Assembly: GCA_030447145.1 (NCBI GenBank)
Contig: JAUJLY010000014.1
Span: 1 to 17,338 of the forward strand
Direction of reading: 5' to 3'
Origin: Thermomicrobiales bacterium
GTDB taxonomy: Bacteria; Chloroflexota; Chloroflexia; Thermomicrobiales; UBA6265
DNA length: 17,338 nt
The notes beneath the pieces are model-generated. The model was given only the letters and a program-made list of their open reading frames with translations, was not told the DNA's origin and ran no database searches. Positions 14,732 to 17,338 of this stretch are shown piece by piece (the stretch's first letter is position 1; each line of letters starts with the position of its first letter). The position numbers were made by a program, and so were the translations under genes.

Positions 14732-16297
14732 ATGACTGATGTAACGGCGGACGCAACGAGCTCGAAAGCGCAGCATCTCGCGGAGTTCCGCGAGCACATG
14801 GCGAAGCAGCATGCCGAGGCGCGCGAAAAACAGGGTGGACGCGGCAAGCGGAGTGCCCTTGATCGCGTTCACGCGCTTCTTGACGAGGGCTCCTTTCTGG
14901 AACTCGATGCATTTGTTCGGCACCGCGCAACCCAGTTCGGGATGGGCAAGGCCAAGCCATTCGGTGACGGTGTGGTGACGGGTTTCGGTACCATCGATGG
15001 CCGCAAGGTAGCCGTCTTCTCGCAAGACTTCACGATCTTCGGCGGCTCCCTGGGCGAAGCATATGCGGAGAAGATGGTCAAGCTCATGGATCTGGCCGAG
15101 CAGTATGGCTGCCCGATCATTGGAATCAATGACGCCGCCGGGGCACGCATCCAGGAGGGTGTCGAGGGCCTAGCAGGCTATGGTGATGTCTTCTTCCGGA
15201 ATGTCCGAGCCTCTGGTGTTGTCCCCCAAATCTCGATCATCGCCGGTCCATGCGCCGGTGGCGCCGTTTACTCCCCGGCGATGACGGATTTCATTTTCAT
15301 GGTCGATGGCATCGGACAGATGTTCATCACTGGCCCGGACGTGATCAAGACGGTGACCGGAGAGACGGTCACGCTGGAAGATCTTGGTGGCTCTGAAGCC
15401 CACAGTATAAGGAGCGGCGTCGCCCATTTTCGTGCGGCCGACGAGGATGACCTCAACGAGCAGGTTCGCTATCTGCTTTCCTTCCTGCCCTCCAACAATC
15501 TGGATGATCCTCCAGCCTTCGAGATGGAGGACGACCCTGATCGGGAGTCGTCGGCTCTGGACGAGATTGTCCCGGAGCAAAGCTCGCGACCCTATGACAT
15601 GCACCAGGTCCTGCGAGAGGTGCTCGATGAGGGGCAGTTCTTCGAGGTTCAGTCTGACTACGCCCGTAACCTGATCGTTGGGTTTGGCAGGTTGGACGGC
15701 CAGAGCGTCGGGATCGTCGCGAATCAGCCAGCTGTGCTTGCCGGTACGCTGGACATTGGGGCCAGCGTTAAGGGTGCGCGGTTCGTGCGGTTCTGTGATG
15801 CGTTCAATATCCCGCTCGTGACATTCGTGGATGTGCCCGGATTCCTCCCGGGAACCGATCAGGAGTACAACGGCATCATTCGGCATGGCTCTAAATTGCT
15901 CTACGCCTTCTGTGAGGCAACCGTGCCGAAAGTGACCGTCATCACGCGTAAGGCCTATGGCGGGGCCTATGTCGTCATGTGCTCGAAGCACAGCGGTGCC
16001 GATTTCAATGTCGCATGGCCAACCGCGGAGATTGCCGTGATGGGTCCCGATGCCGCCGTGGGGCTGGTCTTCCGGCGGGAGCTTGAGGCATCCGAGGATC
16101 CTGCTGCGCGGCGGTCAGAACTGATCAAGGATTACGAGGATCTCTTCGCCAGTCCCTACCAGGCGGCCTCCCGTGGGTATATCGATGACGTGATCGAGCC
16201 GCGAACCACGAGGCCATGGGTTATCAAGGCACTGGATCTCGCACGGGCGAAACGAGTCGCGGCACCGAAGCGCAAGCACGGGAATATTCCTCTATGA
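14732..16297 (+). CDS. Acyl-CoA carboxylase carboxyltransferase (beta) subunit, propionyl-CoA carboxylase-like
   Basis: A 521-residue biotin-dependent carboxyltransferase that moves CO2 from carboxybiotin to an acyl-CoA. Seen: the N-terminal crotonase-fold half with RGKRSALDRVHALLDEGSF, INDAAGARIQEGVEGLAGYG and the oxyanion-hole GPCAGGAVYSPAMTDF; the C-terminal half with FVDVPGFLPGTDQEYNGIIRHG and RKAYGGAYVVM, then WPTAEIAVMG. Length matches PccB/AccD5 proteins. The residue after GGAY (Val414) is at the position that, in Streptomyces PccB/AccB studies, influences acyl-chain choice (Asp in PccB, Ile in AccB). The substrate is therefore open: acetyl-, propionyl- or another CoA. The ATG at 14732 follows a GGAAGGGAAG stretch; an in-frame ATG at 14648 is less likely. 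No biotin carboxylase gene lies in the window. The stop overlaps the next gene by four bases. Confidence 0.92.
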   Translation: MTDVTADATSSKAQHLAEFREHMAKQHAEAREKQGGRGKRSALDRVHALLDEGSFLELDAFVRHRATQFGMGKAKPFGDGVVTGFGTIDGRKVAVFSQDFTIFGGSLGEAYAEKMVKLMDLAEQYGCPIIGINDAAGARIQEGVEGLAGYGDVFFRNVRASGVVPQISIIAGPCAGGAVYSPAMTDFIFMVDGIGQMFITGPDVIKTVTGETVTLEDLGGSEAHSIRSGVAHFRAADEDDLNEQVRYLLSFLPSNNLDDPPAFEMEDDPDRESSALDEIVPEQSSRPYDMHQVLREVLDEGQFFEVQSDYARNLIVGFGRLDGQSVGIVANQPAVLAGTLDIGASVKGARFVRFCDAFNIPLVTFVDVPGFLPGTDQEYNGIIRHGSKLLYAFCEATVPKVTVITRKAYGGAYVVMCSKHSGADFNVAWPTAEIAVMGPDAAVGLVFRRELEASEDPAARRSELIKDYEDLFASPYQAASRGYIDDVIEPRTTRPWVIKALDLARAKRVAAPKRKHGNIPL

Positions 16298-16503
16298 GCG
16301 AGGATCCTGAACCTGTGCGAATCCGCGTGCATCCAGAACCGGCTCCGGAAGAGTTGGTAGCGATCAGTGCCGCTGTTGCCGCACTGGCGTCGCTTCCTGG
16401 TGGCGACAAGGAGGAGGAGCCCCGTTCGGGGGTGGATGGCCGGGAGCGATGGAGAGAAGCCGCTCGCCGCGAGATTCTCCGATTGAGCGAGCGGGAATTG
16501 TAA
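16294..16503 (+). CDS. Small acyl-CoA carboxylase epsilon-like subunit
   Basis: A 69-residue acidic/Arg-rich protein starting inside the carboxyltransferase stop codon (ATGA, 16294-16297), so it is probably translated by coupling. The pattern resembles the actinobacterial acyl-CoA carboxylase epsilon subunit (ACC_epsilon): an N-terminal IRVHPEPAPEELVAISAAVAALASL (EEL-A-A-A helix), a variable acidic/Gly loop, and a C-terminal RERWREAARREILRLSE with the conserved Trp. In Streptomyces and Mycobacterium such subunits bind and stimulate the beta subunit. Its place directly after the beta gene supports this. Identification is by pattern and context only; such a short, biased sequence could also be an unrelated lineage-specific protein. 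Confidence 0.6.
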   Translation: MSEDPEPVRIRVHPEPAPEELVAISAAVAALASLPGGDKEEEPRSGVDGRERWREAARREILRLSEREL

Positions 16504-16557
16504 CCCTGCATCTGAGAGCATGATCGTCTGGGGAGCAGCCCGGACACGAGGCGGGGG

Positions 16558-17338
16558 CTACCGGATGGGGAAGAACCCTTCGTGAAGTAAACCTCGCAGG
16601 GTCTCGCGTGCATCAAACATCTGTCGGGTCATATCAGGCTCGCGTTGAGGGAACCGGGATTCAGTCAACTCGTCGTCGTCGAGATCAACGGATGTACCAT
16701 CGGGCAGCATGACCAGATCGAGCATCATGTCCGGCCACGCCACCAGAAGGGTGCCATCCCGGCGTTCACACCGCGCGGGCCTGGTCACATTGCCATACCA
16801 GCCACGAAGTTCTCCTTTGGGCGAGTAAACAGCAAAGGCGTTGAAGGGATGTCGCGGCGAGAAGAACTCCCGCAGCTCATCGTCGATCTCGAATCTCAGG
16901 CCGCTGACTTGAACCTGGCCGAGCGTCCACGTTGCCCTGACCTCGATCCACGGCTCAGGAACCGACGACTCGATGATCGTCCCGGGGTAGATGGGGCCAT
17001 CCTTGCCGAATTCGTTGCGCTTCTCAATCAAAACTTCAAGACCCGGTGTCAGTTCGGGCCAGAGTTGGAGCGTCGGCAGATCGGATTGCCAGAGGGCGCC
17101 GTGTGGCTCACCTTCGTGATCCTGCAAAAGCAGCTCGACGATGACCACATCCCGCCAGACATCATCGAGTTTCGCGTGTCGTTCGTAGACGCCGACCTCG
17201 CGAAACCTGATGGAACGTAGCAAGCGCCGGCTCGAGACGTTCTCAATAAAAACACGCGAGACGAGCTTTTCGAGACCGGCATTCCGGGCGGCATCGATCA
17301 GTGCCTGCATGGCCGCCCTGCCGGCACCGCGACCGCGC
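16558..17338 (-). CDS. GNAT N-acetyltransferase fused to a DUF402 domain, partial (5' end beyond the window)
   Basis: The open frame runs off the right edge of the window. Upstream of the internal ATG at 17310 it continues in frame as RGRGAGRAA, which is the GNAT acetyl-CoA-binding loop (R/Q-x-x-G-x-G/A), so this ATG is not the start. Next come VSRVFIENVSSRRLLRSIRF and REVGVYERHAKLDDVWRDVVIVE, the C-terminal half of a phosphinothricin-acetyltransferase/YncA-like GNAT. A second domain (from about 85 residues after that ATG) ends in FNAFAVYSPKGELRGWYGNV, WPDMMLDLVMLPDG and DLDDDELTES, the pattern of DUF402 (FomD/nucleoside diphosphatase-like). The two domains sit in one uninterrupted frame. The gene converges with the carboxylase operon. 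Substrates are unknown. Confidence 0.8.
   Translation of the reverse strand, partial: RGRGAGRAAMQALIDAARNAGLEKLVSRVFIENVSSRRLLRSIRFREVGVYERHAKLDDVWRDVVIVELLLQDHEGEPHGALWQSDLPTLQLWPELTPGLEVLIEKRNEFGKDGPIYPGTIIESSVPEPWIEVRATWTLGQVQVSGLRFEIDDELREFFSPRHPFNAFAVYSPKGELRGWYGNVTRPARCERRDGTLLVAWPDMMLDLVMLPDGTSVDLDDDELTESRFPQREPDMTRQMFDARETLRGLLHEGFFPIR

Noticed and set aside
16526..16545. Possible hairpin GTCTGGG/CCCGGAC between the converging genes near the right end
   Set aside because: It is a short stem with a wobble pair and no T-tract.

Overview
The window is high-GC bacterial chromosomal DNA with tightly packed genes and short intergenic gaps. The gene set and protein style suggest a member of Chloroflexota, most likely Thermomicrobia (Sphaerobacter-like). 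This rests on an HrcA/CIRCE heat-shock operon, a DnaK of the type with the extra N-terminal-domain segment, Tat-type cupredoxin lipoproteins with Gly/Glu-rich linkers, a TFDAG-type polysaccharide deacetylase and an actinobacteria-like acyl-CoA carboxylase small subunit. The assignment is an inference from recognised families; no search was run. I see no prophage, insertion sequence, CRISPR array, tRNA or rRNA.

Layout. 1-1341 (+): a MIP18/SufT-like iron-sulfur assembly protein and a membrane-anchored polysaccharide deacetylase. 1495-2307 (-): an alpha/beta hydrolase. 2601-3590 (+): a Tat/lipobox protein with two nearly identical type-1 copper domains, closed by a strong hairpin terminator. 3790-5211 (+): a long class II fructose-bisphosphate aldolase-like enzyme. 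5290-5961 (-): a methyltransferase-like protein without a visible SAM-binding loop. 6172-6888 (+): an unrecognised protein. 7218-11120 (+): a complete heat-shock operon with promoter, perfect CIRCE operator, hrcA, grpE, dnaK and terminator. 11186-14521 (-): pta-ackA, translationally coupled, with ackA broken near its 3' end. 14732-16503 (+): an acyl-CoA carboxylase carboxyltransferase subunit overlapped by a small epsilon-like subunit. 16558-17338 (-): a GNAT acetyltransferase fused to a DUF402 domain, cut by the window edge.

How the genes work together. HrcA should repress its own operon at the CIRCE site, and GrpE/DnaK are the chaperone pair; DnaJ is not next to them. Pta and AckA interconvert acetyl-CoA, acetyl phosphate and acetate. 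The carboxyltransferase, transcribed divergently from pta, uses acyl-CoA. This half of the window is therefore short-chain acyl-CoA metabolism.

The most notable observation is a perfect 7-bp tandem duplication in ackA (11252-11265). It shifts the frame and replaces the conserved C-terminus with two residues and a stop, while the lost C-terminus is still readable in the next frame down to 11186. I found no convincing new multi-gene system; the rest is mostly housekeeping genes with some unusual architectures.
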